Source: Kocuria rosea (GTDB lineage Bacteria; Actinomycetota; Actinomycetes; Actinomycetales; Micrococcaceae). From it: a DNA stretch of 64,000 bases. Positions 10,383 to 19,558 of the stretch are shown in pieces (within the stretch, counting starts at the first letter, position 1; each line of letters begins with the position of its first letter). A program made the translations under genes and the position numbers. Below the pieces are notes generated by a model that was not told the DNA's origin, ran no database searches, and saw nothing but the letters and a program-made list of their open reading frames with translations. Where the stretch lies: positions 3,286,001 through 3,350,000 of the forward strand of contig NZ_CP035103.1 of the NCBI RefSeq assembly GCF_006094695.1. The letters are read 5' to 3'.

Positions 10383-12011
10383 ATGCAGCTCGACCTCCTG
10401 CTCGTCAACGCCACGGTCCTGACCATGGACCCGGACCGCCCGACGGCGTCGAGCCTCGGCGTGCACGGCGGGCGGATCGTGGTCCTCGACGACCCGGACG
10501 TGCCGGCGGCCGAGACCGTGGACCTCGGCGGGGCCACCGTGCTGCCGGGGTTCGTGGACGCGCACTGCCACACCGCGTGGTTCGGGCTCGGCCTGGCGGA
10601 GGTGGACCTCTCCGGCTGCACATCCCTGGACGAGCTGTACGCGGCCCTGGAGCGCGGCATGGCCGCGAAGCCGCGGGACGAGGAGTGGCTCATGGCCACC
10701 GGCTTCCTCCCCGCCACCGTGGGCGGGTCGCTGCCCGACATCGACGTCCTCGACCGCATCACGGGCCGCACGCCGCTGTTCGTCCGGCACACGTCCGGCC
10801 ACGCGGCGGTGGTGAACTCCGAGGCGCTGCGGCGGGCGGAGATCTTCACCCCGGGGACCCCGGACCCGGTGGGCGGGCGGGTGGTGCGGGACGACACCGG
10901 CCGCGCCACGGGCCTGGTCGAGGAGACCGCCCAGGCCGTGGTGCAGGAGCTGTTCCGCCCCTACCCGGTGGACCGGATCGTGGCGGCGCTCGACCGCGCC
11001 ACCGCCCGCTACGCCGCCGAGGGCATCACCACGTTCGCCGAGGCGGGGGTGGGCGCCGGGTGGATCGGGCACAACCCCTCCGAGCTGCAGGCCTACCAGC
11101 AGGCCCGGGACGCCGGCGTCCTGCACGCCCGGGCCCAGGTGATGCCCGTGCTGGACGTCCTGCACGGGATCAGCGGCCTCGGGGACGGCTCCGAGCGCGG
11201 GCTCGACCTCGGGCTGCGCACCGGCTTCGGCGACGACGAGCTCAGGCTCGGACCGGTCAAGGTGTTCGTGGACGGCTCGCTGCTCGGGGAGACCGCCGCC
11301 GTGACCGAGGCGTTCTGCGGAGGCCACTCGACGGGCTACTTCCAGGAGAACCCCGAGCAGATGGCCGAGGCGATCCACGCGGCGTACCGCGCGGGCTGGT
11401 CGGTGGCCGCCCACGCGATCGGGGACCGGGCCATCGACTTCGCGATCGACGTGATCACCCGCTGCCAGGACCAGCACGGGCGCCACCGGCTGCCCAACCG
11501 GATCGAGCACGCGAGCATCACCCGCCCGGACCAGCTGCCGCGGCTCGCGGCCGCGGGGATCGTGGTGACCCCGCAGATCGGCTTCCTGCGCCCCATGGCC
11601 GCCCAGTTCCGCCGGCTCCTGGGCCCCGAGCGCACGGACTGGACCTACCGGGGCCGCAGCTTCCTGGACGCCGGGGTGCGGCTGGCGGGCAGCTCCGACC
11701 GGCCGGTCGCCGACGGCGACGTGCTGCGCTCGGTCCAGGCCTGGACCGACCGCCTCGACGGTGACGGACGGCGCTTCGGGCCCGCCGGGGAACGGCTCGA
11801 CGTGCTGCAGGCCCTCGCCGCCTACACGTCCGAGGCCGCGAAGGCGCTGGGGATGTTCGACCGGATCGGCTCGCTCGCCCCGGGCAAGCTCGCGGACCTG
11901 GTGGTGCTGGAGGAGAACCCCCTCGAGGTGCACCGGCGGGGCGGGTCGGTGGAGCACATCGGCGTGCGCGCGACCTACCGCGGCGGCCGGCTCACCCACC
12001 GCGCCGGCTGA
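10383..12011 (+). CDS. Amidohydrolase family protein (YtcJ/amidohydrolase 3 type)
   Basis: A 542-residue metal-dependent hydrolase of the TIM-barrel amidohydrolase superfamily. It opens with the small beta domain (NATVLTMDPDRPTASSLGV), then the metal-binding VDAHCHTAWFGLGL. Later come AAHAIGDRAIDFAID and NRIEHASITRPDQL with metal His residues, and SSDRPVADGDVLRS with the conserved Asp. The C terminus returns to the beta domain (GSLAPGKLADLVVLEENP). The substrate is unknown. GAAAGGA precedes the ATG. The spacer upstream (10248-10382) is extremely G/C-monotonous and holds no gene. Confidence 0.85.
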   Translation: MQLDLLLVNATVLTMDPDRPTASSLGVHGGRIVVLDDPDVPAAETVDLGGATVLPGFVDAHCHTAWFGLGLAEVDLSGCTSLDELYAALERGMAAKPRDEEWLMATGFLPATVGGSLPDIDVLDRITGRTPLFVRHTSGHAAVVNSEALRRAEIFTPGTPDPVGGRVVRDDTGRATGLVEETAQAVVQELFRPYPVDRIVAALDRATARYAAEGITTFAEAGVGAGWIGHNPSELQAYQQARDAGVLHARAQVMPVLDVLHGISGLGDGSERGLDLGLRTGFGDDELRLGPVKVFVDGSLLGETAAVTEAFCGGHSTGYFQENPEQMAEAIHAAYRAGWSVAAHAIGDRAIDFAIDVITRCQDQHGRHRLPNRIEHASITRPDQLPRLAAAGIVVTPQIGFLRPMAAQFRRLLGPERTDWTYRGRSFLDAGVRLAGSSDRPVADGDVLRSVQAWTDRLDGDGRRFGPAGERLDVLQALAAYTSEAAKALGMFDRIGSLAPGKLADLVVLEENPLEVHRRGGSVEHIGVRATYRGGRLTHRAG

Positions 12012-12037
12012 ACGGCGCCGGACGGAGCGGACAGCGC

Positions 12038-12517
12038 TCAGCCCTCCACGAGGATCCCGTCCTCGTCGGCCCACACCGTCCGGCCCGGGCGGAAGGTCAC
12101 GCCCTCGATGACGACCGGCACGTCCTGCTCCCCGACGCCGTCCTTGGCGGACTTGCGCGGGTTGGAGCCCAGGGCCTTGACCCCGAGGGGCAGCCCGGCC
12201 AGGGCGACCCGGTCCCGCACGGGGCCGTTGATGATGACCCCGGCCCACCCGTTGCGCACCGCGGACTCGGCGATCATGTCCCCCATGAGCGCGGTGCCCA
12301 TGGAGCCGTGGCCGTCCACGACGAGGACCGCGCCCTCCCCCGGGGAGTTGAGCACGGCCTTCACCAGGCCGTTGTCCTGGAAGCAGCGGACCGTGCGCAC
12401 CGGCCCGGTGAACGCGGCCGTCCCGCCCAGGTCGAGGAACTGGCGCGGGCAGGACATCAGCTGCTCCCCGCGCTCGTCGTAGAGGTCGGCGGTGGTGAAC
12501 GGGCGCGGATCGGTCAT
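12038..12517 (-). CDS. RraA-family protein (HMG/CHA-type aldolase or RNase E inhibitor-like)
   Basis: A 159-residue RraA-fold protein. TADLYDERGEQLMSCPRQF opens the domain. The trimer/active-site segment includes VLVVDGHGSMGTALMGDMIAE and GVIINGPVRD, where the Gly-rich loop, Arg and Asp correspond to those of class II pyruvate aldolases. The name RraA came from RNase E inhibition in E. coli, but most actinobacterial members are thought to be aldolases or of unknown role, so no gene symbol is given. AGGAG 7 nt upstream selects the ATG at 12517 over one 18 nt earlier. It is last in a minus-strand group after the DHA2 transporter and converges with the amidohydrolase. Confidence 0.85.
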   Translation of the reverse strand: MTDPRPFTTADLYDERGEQLMSCPRQFLDLGGTAAFTGPVRTVRCFQDNGLVKAVLNSPGEGAVLVVDGHGSMGTALMGDMIAESAVRNGWAGVIINGPVRDRVALAGLPLGVKALGSNPRKSAKDGVGEQDVPVVIEGVTFRPGRTVWADEDGILVEG

Positions 12518-12558
12518 GAGCTGCTCCTGAGGCATCCGGTGGTGGTTCCGGCACCAGC

Positions 12559-14121
12559 CTAGCCAGCGGAACCGCCGCGCTCGGCCCCGGCGGGCGCCGC
12601 GGCCGGCCCCGGCGCCTCCTCCCGCGCGGCGGGCACGGTCGTGCCCAGCGGGATCTCCTCGATGAGCAGGGACAGCACGAGGCACGCCGCCGCGACCGGG
12701 AGACCCCACAGGAAGATCGGCGGCAGCGCCTGGGCGAAGGCCTGCGCGACGGCCTCCTGCACCGGGGCGGGCAGTCCCGCGAGCACCTGGGGGCTCAGGG
12801 CGTCGAGGTCGAGGGCGGGCACGGCGCGGCCCCCGAGCGCGTCGTCGAGCCGGGCGACGAAGACGGAGCCGAACACGGCGATCCCGAAGGACGCCCCGAT
12901 CTGGCGGAAGAAGTTCGACGACGACGTCGCGGCCCCCAGCTCCGCGGGCGGCACCGCGTTCTGCACGATCAGGACGAGGTTCTGCATGAGGCAGCCGATG
13001 CCGAGACCGGTGACGGCCATCCCCGCGGCCGTCAGGGCGTACGGGGTGGACTCGTCGATCAGCGAGAGCAGCGCGAGCCCGGCGGCCATCACCGCGGAGC
13101 CCAGCACGGGCCAGTGCTTGTAGCGCCCCGTGCGTGCGATGCGGCGGCCGGTGCCGATCGTGCCGACGAGCATCCCGGCCGTCACGGGGATCATCATCAG
13201 GCCGGCGGTGGTGGCCGAGGCGCCGTCGACCATCTGCAGGTAGGTGGGCAGGTAGGTGATGGTCGCGAACATGATCACGCCCATGCCGACGGCCGCCGCG
13301 GTGGGCACCACGAAGTTGCGCACGCGGAACAGGTGCAGCGGGATGATCGGCTCCGCGGCGCGGCGCTCCACCAGCACGAACAGCACGCCGAGCACCAGGA
13401 CCGCCCCGGCGAGGCCGAGGATCCGCGGGCTCGACCACGCGTACGCCGTGCCGGCCCACGTGGTGAGGAGCACGAACGCCACGCTGCCCAGCGCCAGCAG
13501 CGCCGTGCCCAGCACGTCGAGGCGCACCCGTCCCCGGGGGACGTGCGGCAGGTGCAGGAAGCGGGGGATGAACAGGAGCGTCACCAGGCCCAGCGGCAGG
13601 TTGATGTAGAACACCCACCGCCAGCTCACGAGGTCCGTGAGGAACCCGCCGACCAGCGGCCCGCTCACCGAGGCGAGACCGAAGGCCGCCCCGATCACGC
13701 CCATGTACCGGCCGCGCTCGCGGGCCGGCACGAGGTCCGCGATGATCGCCTGCGCCCCGATCAGGAGGCCGCCGCCGCCCAGGCCCTGCAGCGCGCGGAG
13801 GACGATGAGCTGCGTCATGTCCTGGGCGGCGCCCGAGAGCACGGAGCCGAGCAGGAAGACCACGACGGCCAGCAGGAAGATCCGCTTGCGCCCGTAGAGG
13901 TCGCCCAGCTTCCCGTAGACCGGCAGGCCCACGGTGGCGGCGAGCACGTACGCCGTGACCACCCAGGAGATCCGGTCGAGCCCGTCCAGGTCCCCGACGA
14001 TCGAGGGCAGCGCCGTGGCCACGATCGTCTGGTCGAGGGCGGCCAGCAGGACCGCCATGAGCAGGCCCAGGAACGTCAGCCGCAGCCGGCGGCGCTCCGT
14101 GCGGCTGGGGTCCGCGACCAC
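12559..14121 (-). CDS. MFS transporter, DHA2 (EmrB/QacA) 14-span drug efflux type
   Basis: A 520-residue integral membrane protein. Span 1 carries LDQTIVATALPSIV, the DHA2 motif D1. Motif A is seen in GKLGDLYGRKR and motif C-like sequence in GLASVSGPLVGGFL, after which about 14 hydrophobic spans can be counted. It is expected to export a drug, metabolite or lipophilic compound with proton antiport; the substrate cannot be inferred. The GTG start is 4 nt after the stop of the PepSY lipoprotein gene and has no good ribosome site, so translation is probably coupled. Confidence 0.88.
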   Translation of the reverse strand: MVADPSRTERRRLRLTFLGLLMAVLLAALDQTIVATALPSIVGDLDGLDRISWVVTAYVLAATVGLPVYGKLGDLYGRKRIFLLAVVVFLLGSVLSGAAQDMTQLIVLRALQGLGGGGLLIGAQAIIADLVPARERGRYMGVIGAAFGLASVSGPLVGGFLTDLVSWRWVFYINLPLGLVTLLFIPRFLHLPHVPRGRVRLDVLGTALLALGSVAFVLLTTWAGTAYAWSSPRILGLAGAVLVLGVLFVLVERRAAEPIIPLHLFRVRNFVVPTAAAVGMGVIMFATITYLPTYLQMVDGASATTAGLMMIPVTAGMLVGTIGTGRRIARTGRYKHWPVLGSAVMAAGLALLSLIDESTPYALTAAGMAVTGLGIGCLMQNLVLIVQNAVPPAELGAATSSSNFFRQIGASFGIAVFGSVFVARLDDALGGRAVPALDLDALSPQVLAGLPAPVQEAVAQAFAQALPPIFLWGLPVAAACLVLSLLIEEIPLGTTVPAAREEAPGPAAAPAGAERGGSAG

Positions 14122-14125
14122 GGGG

Positions 14126-14854
14126 TCAGCGGTCGATCTTCAGCACGGAGCCGTCCTCGACGTTGACGAACACGTCCACGGAGTTGCCGTCCGGCTCGTC
14201 GATCTCGACCTCCCACACGGTCGTGCCGTCCTCCGTCTCGAGCTGCGCCTCGTCGACCGTGCCGTTGACCGTCTCCAGCGCCGTGGCCAGCCCCTCGTCG
14301 AGGGGCACCCGGACCTGGGCGAGCTTCTCGCCGTCGTCGCTGTCGAGGCCGCCCTCCTCCTCCTGGCTGATCACGTCCTCGCCGTCCTGCGAGACGTACA
14401 CCTGGTGCTCGCGGTCGTCGGCGGCGACGGTGATCTCCCAGCTGGCCGGGCTGTCCTCCCGTCCGATCTCGAAGGCCTGGGCGTCACCGCCCACCGCGTC
14501 CTCGGCCGCGGCGACCGCGGAGGCCACGATGGCCGCCTCGCCGCCGGACCCGCCGGTGGCGTCGTCGCTGGGGCTCTCCGAGGGCGAGGCCGAGCCGGAG
14601 GCCGTGGCGGTGCCGTCGTCGTCGGGGCTCGCGCTGTCGTCGGGGCTCGCGCTGTCGTCCGGCGTGGCGGTGTCGTCCGGGCTCGCGCTGTCGTCGGGGG
14701 TGGCGGTGTCGGCCGGGGCGCCGGTCTCCGCCGGGGCGGTGGTGCCGTCCCCTCCGGCGCCGCCGTCACCCCCGTCGCCGCCGCAGCCCGTGAGGAGCAG
14801 GGCGGAGAGGGCGAGCGCCGCCAGGGACAGGTGCCTTCGGTCAGTGTGCTTCAT
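14126..14854 (-). CDS. PepSY-domain lipoprotein with Asp-rich repeat linker
   Basis: A 242-residue secreted lipoprotein with signal sequence and lipobox LLTGC near residue 22. A Gly/Asp stretch and a low-complexity linker of DDSASP / DDTATP hexapeptides follow, about residues 45-85. The C-terminal part has two PepSY-like units (AFEIGREDSPASWEITVAAD and the one ending ETVNGTVDEAQLETEDGTTVWEVEIDEPDG, read as two stretches). PepSY domains are often inhibitory or chaperone-like outside the cell. The linker is encoded by an 18-bp tandem repeat (14619-14708). It is first in the group with the DHA2 exporter and RraA. Confidence 0.8.
   Translation of the reverse strand: MKHTDRRHLSLAALALSALLLTGCGGDGGDGGAGGDGTTAPAETGAPADTATPDDSASPDDTATPDDSASPDDSASPDDDGTATASGSASPSESPSDDATGGSGGEAAIVASAVAAAEDAVGGDAQAFEIGREDSPASWEITVAADDREHQVYVSQDGEDVISQEEEGGLDSDDGEKLAQVRVPLDEGLATALETVNGTVDEAQLETEDGTTVWEVEIDEPDGNSVDVFVNVEDGSVLKIDR
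14619..14708 (-). repeat. 18-bp tandem repeat, five units, inside the PepSY lipoprotein gene
   Basis: Five 18-bp units starting TCGTC run without a gap. Units 1, 2 and 4 are near identical (TCGTCGGGGCTCGCGCTG) and units 3 and 5 are diverged versions ending GTGGCGGTG. Each keeps frame and encodes one hexapeptide, so copy number could vary between strains without breaking the gene. Confidence 0.75.
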
Positions 14855-15026
14855 ACCCGGGATTCTTCTCCCCTGCGGACCCCCTGGCAAGGACGTGACC
14901 GGGGCGCTGACCCGCCCGGCGCGGACACCCCACCGGGCTCACAGGCGTCGCGTCTACTATCCTGGAGAACGCCTGACCCGGGACCGGGTGCATGCGCACC
15001 GTGATCGACGCCAGGAAGGAGGCGGC

Positions 15027-15803
15027 ATGGGATTCCTCGAGAGCCTCGAGAAGAACATCGAGAAGGCCGTCCGCGCCACCTTCTCCACCGGCTCCCGGAA
15101 GCGGGTGGAGGCCGTCGAGATCGCCAGTGCCCTCCGGCGGGAGCTCGACCAGGAGGCGTTCACGATCTCCGCCGGCCGCACCATGGCCCCCAACGTCTTC
15201 GTCGTGGAGTTCTCGGACGAGGACTTCCCGCGCGCCCAGGACTGGGGCACGCCGCTCGCGGAGGAGCTGTGCGACGTCGTCATCAAGCACGCACGCAGCC
15301 AGGCCTACACGCTCCAGGGGGCGGTGAAGGTGTCCTTCACCCGCAACCCGGAGGTGGAGGCCGGCGAGTTCCGCGTCCACTCCTCGGCCCAGCGCACCGC
15401 CGAGTCCCCCAACACCCCCGCCACCCCCAGCGGGCAGCGGATCGCCCGCGGCCACCGCCGGGAGGAGGACGAGGGGGAGCCGACGCGCTCCGTGCCCGCG
15501 CAGCACTGGATCCCGGTGCTCGACGTCGACGGCGCGCGCTACTCCCTCAACGCGGACTCGATCGTGCTGGGCCGCTCCGCCGAGGCGGACATCACCGTGG
15601 AGGACACCGGCGTGTCCCGCAAGCACCTCGAGATCCGGCGGCAGGGCGAGCACTTCGTGGCCGTGGACCTCGGCTCCACCAACGGTTCCTACGTGGACGG
15701 GGAGCGGGTGATCGGCCGCACCGAGCTGGTCAACGGCTCCGTGATCACCATGGGTCGGACCAGGATCACGTTCCGCCTCCTGACCCCGAAGGGGAACCGC
15801 TGA
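15027..15803 (+). CDS. fhaA: FhaA: DUF3662 and FHA domain protein
   Basis: First gene of the growth and phosphorylation operon. The 258-residue protein has the N-terminal DUF3662 domain (GFLESLEKNIEKAVRATF to about residue 125), a linker, and a C-terminal FHA phosphothreonine-binding domain. The FHA landmarks GRS, VSRKH and STNGS are all present. In mycobacteria FhaA is a kinase substrate and binds the lipid II flippase MviN/MurJ. AGGAGG precedes the ATG. A TACTAT hexamer at 14955-14960 might be the -10 element, but no -35 partner is evident. Confidence 0.93.
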   Translation: MGFLESLEKNIEKAVRATFSTGSRKRVEAVEIASALRRELDQEAFTISAGRTMAPNVFVVEFSDEDFPRAQDWGTPLAEELCDVVIKHARSQAYTLQGAVKVSFTRNPEVEAGEFRVHSSAQRTAESPNTPATPSGQRIARGHRREEDEGEPTRSVPAQHWIPVLDVDGARYSLNADSIVLGRSAEADITVEDTGVSRKHLEIRRQGEHFVAVDLGSTNGSYVDGERVIGRTELVNGSVITMGRTRITFRLLTPKGNR

Positions 15804-16301
15804 ATGTCCGAACTCACCGTCACCCTGCTCCGCTTCGGCTTCCTGGCGCTGCTCTGGATCTTCATCTTCAGCATCGTCGCCAGCCAGGGGCGTGACCTGG
15901 CGGTCGGCGGGAAGCTCCCGGCGGTGCTCACGAGGTCCCGCGCCGAGCGCCGGGGCGCCGCGGAGGACCCGGTGCCGCCCGCCGCGGGCCCCAGCACCGG
16001 GCAGCGCTCCCGCCCTCAGACCCTGGTCGTCCTCGACGGCCCGCTCCGCGGCCGCAGCTACCCGCTGGGCAACGCCCCGGTGCTGCTGGGCCGCTCCCCC
16101 GAGGCCACCGTGCCCCTCGGCGACGACTACGCCTCGGGGCGCCACGCCCGGCTGTTCCCGCAGGGCTCCCGCTGGTTCCTCGAGGACCTCGGTTCCACCA
16201 ACGGCACCTTCGTCGGCCAGCAGCGCCTCTCCCGGGCCGTGCCGCTCGACCCCGGGACCCCGTTCCGGGTGGGCAAGACCGTCCTGGAACTGAGGTCCTG
16301 A
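15804..16301 (+). CDS. fhaB: FhaB: membrane-anchored FHA domain protein
   Basis: A 165-residue protein. One N-terminal membrane span (about 8-27) is followed by a basic linker and a C-terminal FHA domain with GRSPEATVPL, SGRHARLF and STNGTF. Its start codon directly abuts the stop of fhaA. In mycobacteria the equivalent protein (FipA) links kinase signalling to the divisome. Confidence 0.92.
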   Translation: MSELTVTLLRFGFLALLWIFIFSIVASQGRDLAVGGKLPAVLTRSRAERRGAAEDPVPPAAGPSTGQRSRPQTLVVLDGPLRGRSYPLGNAPVLLGRSPEATVPLGDDYASGRHARLFPQGSRWFLEDLGSTNGTFVGQQRLSRAVPLDPGTPFRVGKTVLELRS

Positions 16302-16304
16302 CGC

Positions 16305-17801
16305 ATGGCGATCGCCTTCCGCTACGCGGCGCGCTCCGACGTGGGCCGGGTCCGCTCGAAGAACGACGACTCCGCCTACGCGGGCCGTCACCTCGCCGTG
16401 GTCGCCGACGGCATGGGCGGGCACGTGGGCGGGGACGTCGCCTCGGCCTCCGCGGTCATGGACCTCACGAGCCTCGACCGCCCGGACCACCACGGCGACG
16501 GCGCCACCGTGCTCACGGACGAGATCCAGAACGCCAACCAGAACCTCGCCAAGCTGGTCCTGGGCAACGCCCGCCTGGGCGGCATGGGCACCACCGTCAC
16601 GGCCCTGCTCGCGGACCAGGACGAGCTCGTCGTGGCCCACATCGGGGACTCCCGCGCGTACCGGCTGCGGGGCGACGAGTTCCGCCAGGTCACCAAGGAC
16701 CACACCTTCGTCCAGCGGCTCATCGACGAGGGCCGGCTGCGCCCGGACGAGGCCGAGTCCCACCCGCACAAGAACGTCCTCATGCGCGTGCTCGGGGACG
16801 TCGACGCCTCCCCCGAGATCGACGTGGAGACCCTCCGCCCGGAGCGCGGCGAGCGCTGGCTGCTGTGCTCCGACGGGCTCAACGCCGTGGTCCGCCCGGA
16901 GACCATCCACTCGGTGCTGGGCTCCACCGACGACCTCAACCAGATCGTGGACACGCTCGTGGAGCTGACCCTGGACCGCGGGGCCCCCGACAACGTGACC
17001 GTGGTGGTCGTCCAGGTCTTCGAGACCGACGACACCGCCCCCGTGCCGCAGGCCGGCGAGGCCCGCGGCGCCGTCCCGGACCCGGAGTTCGCCCGCACCT
17101 CGGACGAGATCACCGGGGACGCCGGGACGCAGGGGACCGCCGAGGCCGAGTCCTCGGCGGCCGCGCTGCGCCGCGACCTCGCCGCGCGCCCCCACCTGTT
17201 GGTGGGCGCCGCCGCCAACGCCACCCAGACCGGGCGCATCCCCACCGTGAGCGACAGCGTCCTGGAGCGCCGCGCGACCCTCCTGCAGACCTCCGCCCCG
17301 GACACGCTGGCCGATCCGCGGGACGTCGAGTCGGCGCTGCACCGGGCCGACGCCACCGTCCCGTCCCCGCGCCGGCGCCGCCACCGGCGCGCCGTGGCCG
17401 TGCTCGCGCTGGCCACGGCAGGGCTGCTGCTCGTGGCCGGGGGCTGGCTGACGAGCGGCTGGATCAGCTCGCAGTACTACGTCGGCGAGCAGCAGGGCAA
17501 CGTGGCGATCTACAACGGCGTCTCGCAGTCGCTGGGGCCCGTGAGCCTCAGCGACCTCGAGCGCGCCACGGACCTGCGGGTCGAGGACCTCCCGGGCTTC
17601 GCCCAGGAACGGGTCCGCAACGCCATCCCCGCCGGCAGCCTCGAGGAGGCGGAGCGGATCGTGGGCGAGCTGCGCGAGTCCGTGCCCGAGGAGACGCCCG
17701 GCCCGGAGCCGCGCCCGACGGGCACCGTCCAGCGGGCCACCGCCTCCCCCACCGCCTCGCCCACCCCCTCGCCCGCGGCCTCTCCCGGGGGTGACGGATG
17801 A
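16305..17801 (+). CDS. pstP: PP2C-family Ser/Thr protein phosphatase, membrane bound
   Basis: This phosphatase reverses phosphorylation by the PASTA kinases encoded downstream. The 498-residue protein has a cytoplasmic PP2C domain (1-about 245) with the metal-binding motifs VVADGMGGHVGGD, GMGTTVTAL, HIGDSRAYRL, CSDGLNAVV and APDNVTVVVV. A long juxtamembrane segment, one membrane span (about 366-388) and an extracellular domain with a Pro/Thr/Ser tail follow. It starts 3 nt after fhaB and its stop overlaps the rodA start (ATGA). Confidence 0.93.
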   Translation: MAIAFRYAARSDVGRVRSKNDDSAYAGRHLAVVADGMGGHVGGDVASASAVMDLTSLDRPDHHGDGATVLTDEIQNANQNLAKLVLGNARLGGMGTTVTALLADQDELVVAHIGDSRAYRLRGDEFRQVTKDHTFVQRLIDEGRLRPDEAESHPHKNVLMRVLGDVDASPEIDVETLRPERGERWLLCSDGLNAVVRPETIHSVLGSTDDLNQIVDTLVELTLDRGAPDNVTVVVVQVFETDDTAPVPQAGEARGAVPDPEFARTSDEITGDAGTQGTAEAESSAAALRRDLAARPHLLVGAAANATQTGRIPTVSDSVLERRATLLQTSAPDTLADPRDVESALHRADATVPSPRRRRHRRAVAVLALATAGLLLVAGGWLTSGWISSQYYVGEQQGNVAIYNGVSQSLGPVSLSDLERATDLRVEDLPGFAQERVRNAIPAGSLEEAERIVGELRESVPEETPGPEPRPTGTVQRATASPTASPTPSPAASPGGDG

Positions 17802-19558
17802 GCGCCCCCGCCGCGACCTCCCCCCGGGAGGAGCAGGCCGAGCCCCGCCAGAAGCCGCGGCGGCTCACCGAGCTGCTCCTGCTCGTGCTCGCCGTGGGCA
17901 TCGGCGTGGGCGCGAACGTCCTCGTGGACCCCGACCAGGTGGGCTCGGGGGACCCGCACCTCCTCGTCTCCGGGCTGGTCCTGGGCATCGGCGCGCTGGT
18001 CCTGCACGTGGTGCTGCGGCTGCGGGCCAAGTACGCGGACCCCTATGTCCTGCCGATCGTGGTGGCCCTCAACGGGCTGGGCATCGCCATGATCCACCGG
18101 ATCGACCTCACCACGGACCAGACGGCCGCGGGCTCCCAGGTGGTGTGGACGGCCTTCGCCATGACCGCCGCCTGCCTGGTGCTCTGGTTCCTCAAGGACC
18201 ACCGGGTGCTGCGGCGGATCACCTACATCTGCCTGGTGCTCAGCGGGCTGCTGCTGCTCCTGCCCCTCCTGCCCGGTCTCGGCCTGGAGCTCAACGGCGC
18301 CCGGATCTGGATCTCCGTGGGCGGGCGCACCTTCCAGCCCGGGGAGGTCGCCAAGATCACCCTGGCCGTCTTCTTCGCCGGCTACCTCTCGACCAACCGG
18401 GACCTCATCCTGCTGGCCGGCAAGAAGATCGGCCCCGTGCGCCTGCCGCGGTTCCGGGACATGGCGCCGATGTTCGCGGCGTGGATCATCGCGATCGGCG
18501 TGCTGGTGTTCCAGCGGGACCTCGGCTCCGCGATCCTGTTCTTCGGCCTCTTCCTGGCCATGATCTACCTCGCCACGAGCCGGCTCAGCTGGATCGTCAT
18601 CGGGCTGCTGCTCGTGGCCGTCGGAGGGTTCTTCGCGAGCCAGACCTTCGGCCACGTGGCGGCACGCCTGGACTCCTGGCTCAACGCGTTCGACCCGGAG
18701 GTGTACAACCGGGCCCCGGGCGGCTCCGGGCAGATCGTCCAGGGCCTGTTCGGGCTCTCCTCCGGCGGGCTCTTCGGGCAGGGGCTCGGCCAGGGCCGGC
18801 CGGACCTCGTCTCCTACGCCAACTCGGACATGATCATGACCGCGTTCGGCGAGGAGCTGGGGCTCATCGGCCTGAGCGCCGTGCTCGTGCTGTTCTTCCT
18901 GTTCGTCACCCGGGGCTTCCGGGCCGCCCTGGGCACCCGTGACTCCTTCGGCAAGCTGCTGGCGGCGGGGCTGTCCGCGGTCATCGTGCTGCAGCTGTTC
19001 GTGGTGGTGGGCGGGGTCACCCGGCTCATCCCCCTGACCGGGCTGACCACCCCGTTCATGTCCGCGGGCGGCTCCTCGCTGCTGTCCAACTGGATCATCG
19101 CGGCGATCATCCTGGCGATCTCCCACACGGCCCGCCGGCCCGTGGTCACCGGTCCGGCCACCGAGGCCGACCTCGCCGAGATCGCCGCCCACGAGGCCGC
19201 GCTGCGCGAGGCGGCGCGGCGCGACGAGCAGGAGCGCGCCGAGCGCCCGGGACGCCGCCGGGACCGCCGTCCCGGGACGGATCCGGACGGGCCCGAGCAG
19301 GACGCGGGGCAGGCGGACGGGGTGGACCGCGCCGCCGGAGGGCGGGGCACCGGGGCCGACACGGCCCGCGGCCCGGCGGTGCCCGCCGACACCGCCGCCA
19401 CCGAGCCGATCGCCGCCGCGGGCCTCGACGGGCACCGGGACGCCGAGGACGCGGACCACCACGGCGGCACCCCCACCGAGGCGATGTCCCGCCTCACCGA
19501 CAAGGACCGCAGGGGCCCCGGCGGGTCCCGGAGCACCGAGAACGGAGGAGCATCGTGA
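17798..19558 (+). CDS. rodA: SEDS-family peptidoglycan glycosyltransferase (RodA/FtsW)
   Basis: SEDS proteins polymerise lipid II together with a class B PBP, here the next gene. The 586-residue protein has about ten to twelve membrane spans over residues 20-440. Family blocks visible are GARIWISVGGRTFQPGEVAKI, read in two parts around the conserved Trp and Gln-Pro, then VFQRDLGSAILFF and the loop with MSAGGSSLLSNW. Residues about 440-586 form a charged, disordered cytoplasmic tail rich in Glu, Arg and Asp, much longer than in model organisms. That tail may be a kinase target, which is inference. Confidence 0.92.
   Translation: MSAPAATSPREEQAEPRQKPRRLTELLLLVLAVGIGVGANVLVDPDQVGSGDPHLLVSGLVLGIGALVLHVVLRLRAKYADPYVLPIVVALNGLGIAMIHRIDLTTDQTAAGSQVVWTAFAMTAACLVLWFLKDHRVLRRITYICLVLSGLLLLLPLLPGLGLELNGARIWISVGGRTFQPGEVAKITLAVFFAGYLSTNRDLILLAGKKIGPVRLPRFRDMAPMFAAWIIAIGVLVFQRDLGSAILFFGLFLAMIYLATSRLSWIVIGLLLVAVGGFFASQTFGHVAARLDSWLNAFDPEVYNRAPGGSGQIVQGLFGLSSGGLFGQGLGQGRPDLVSYANSDMIMTAFGEELGLIGLSAVLVLFFLFVTRGFRAALGTRDSFGKLLAAGLSAVIVLQLFVVVGGVTRLIPLTGLTTPFMSAGGSSLLSNWIIAAIILAISHTARRPVVTGPATEADLAEIAAHEAALREAARRDEQERAERPGRRRDRRPGTDPDGPEQDAGQADGVDRAAGGRGTGADTARGPAVPADTAATEPIAAAGLDGHRDAEDADHHGGTPTEAMSRLTDKDRRGPGGSRSTENGGAS

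Noticed and set aside
14955..14960. TACTAT as the promoter of fhaA
   Set aside because: There is no acceptable -35 at 16-19 bp upstream, so it is mentioned only as a possibility under fhaA.
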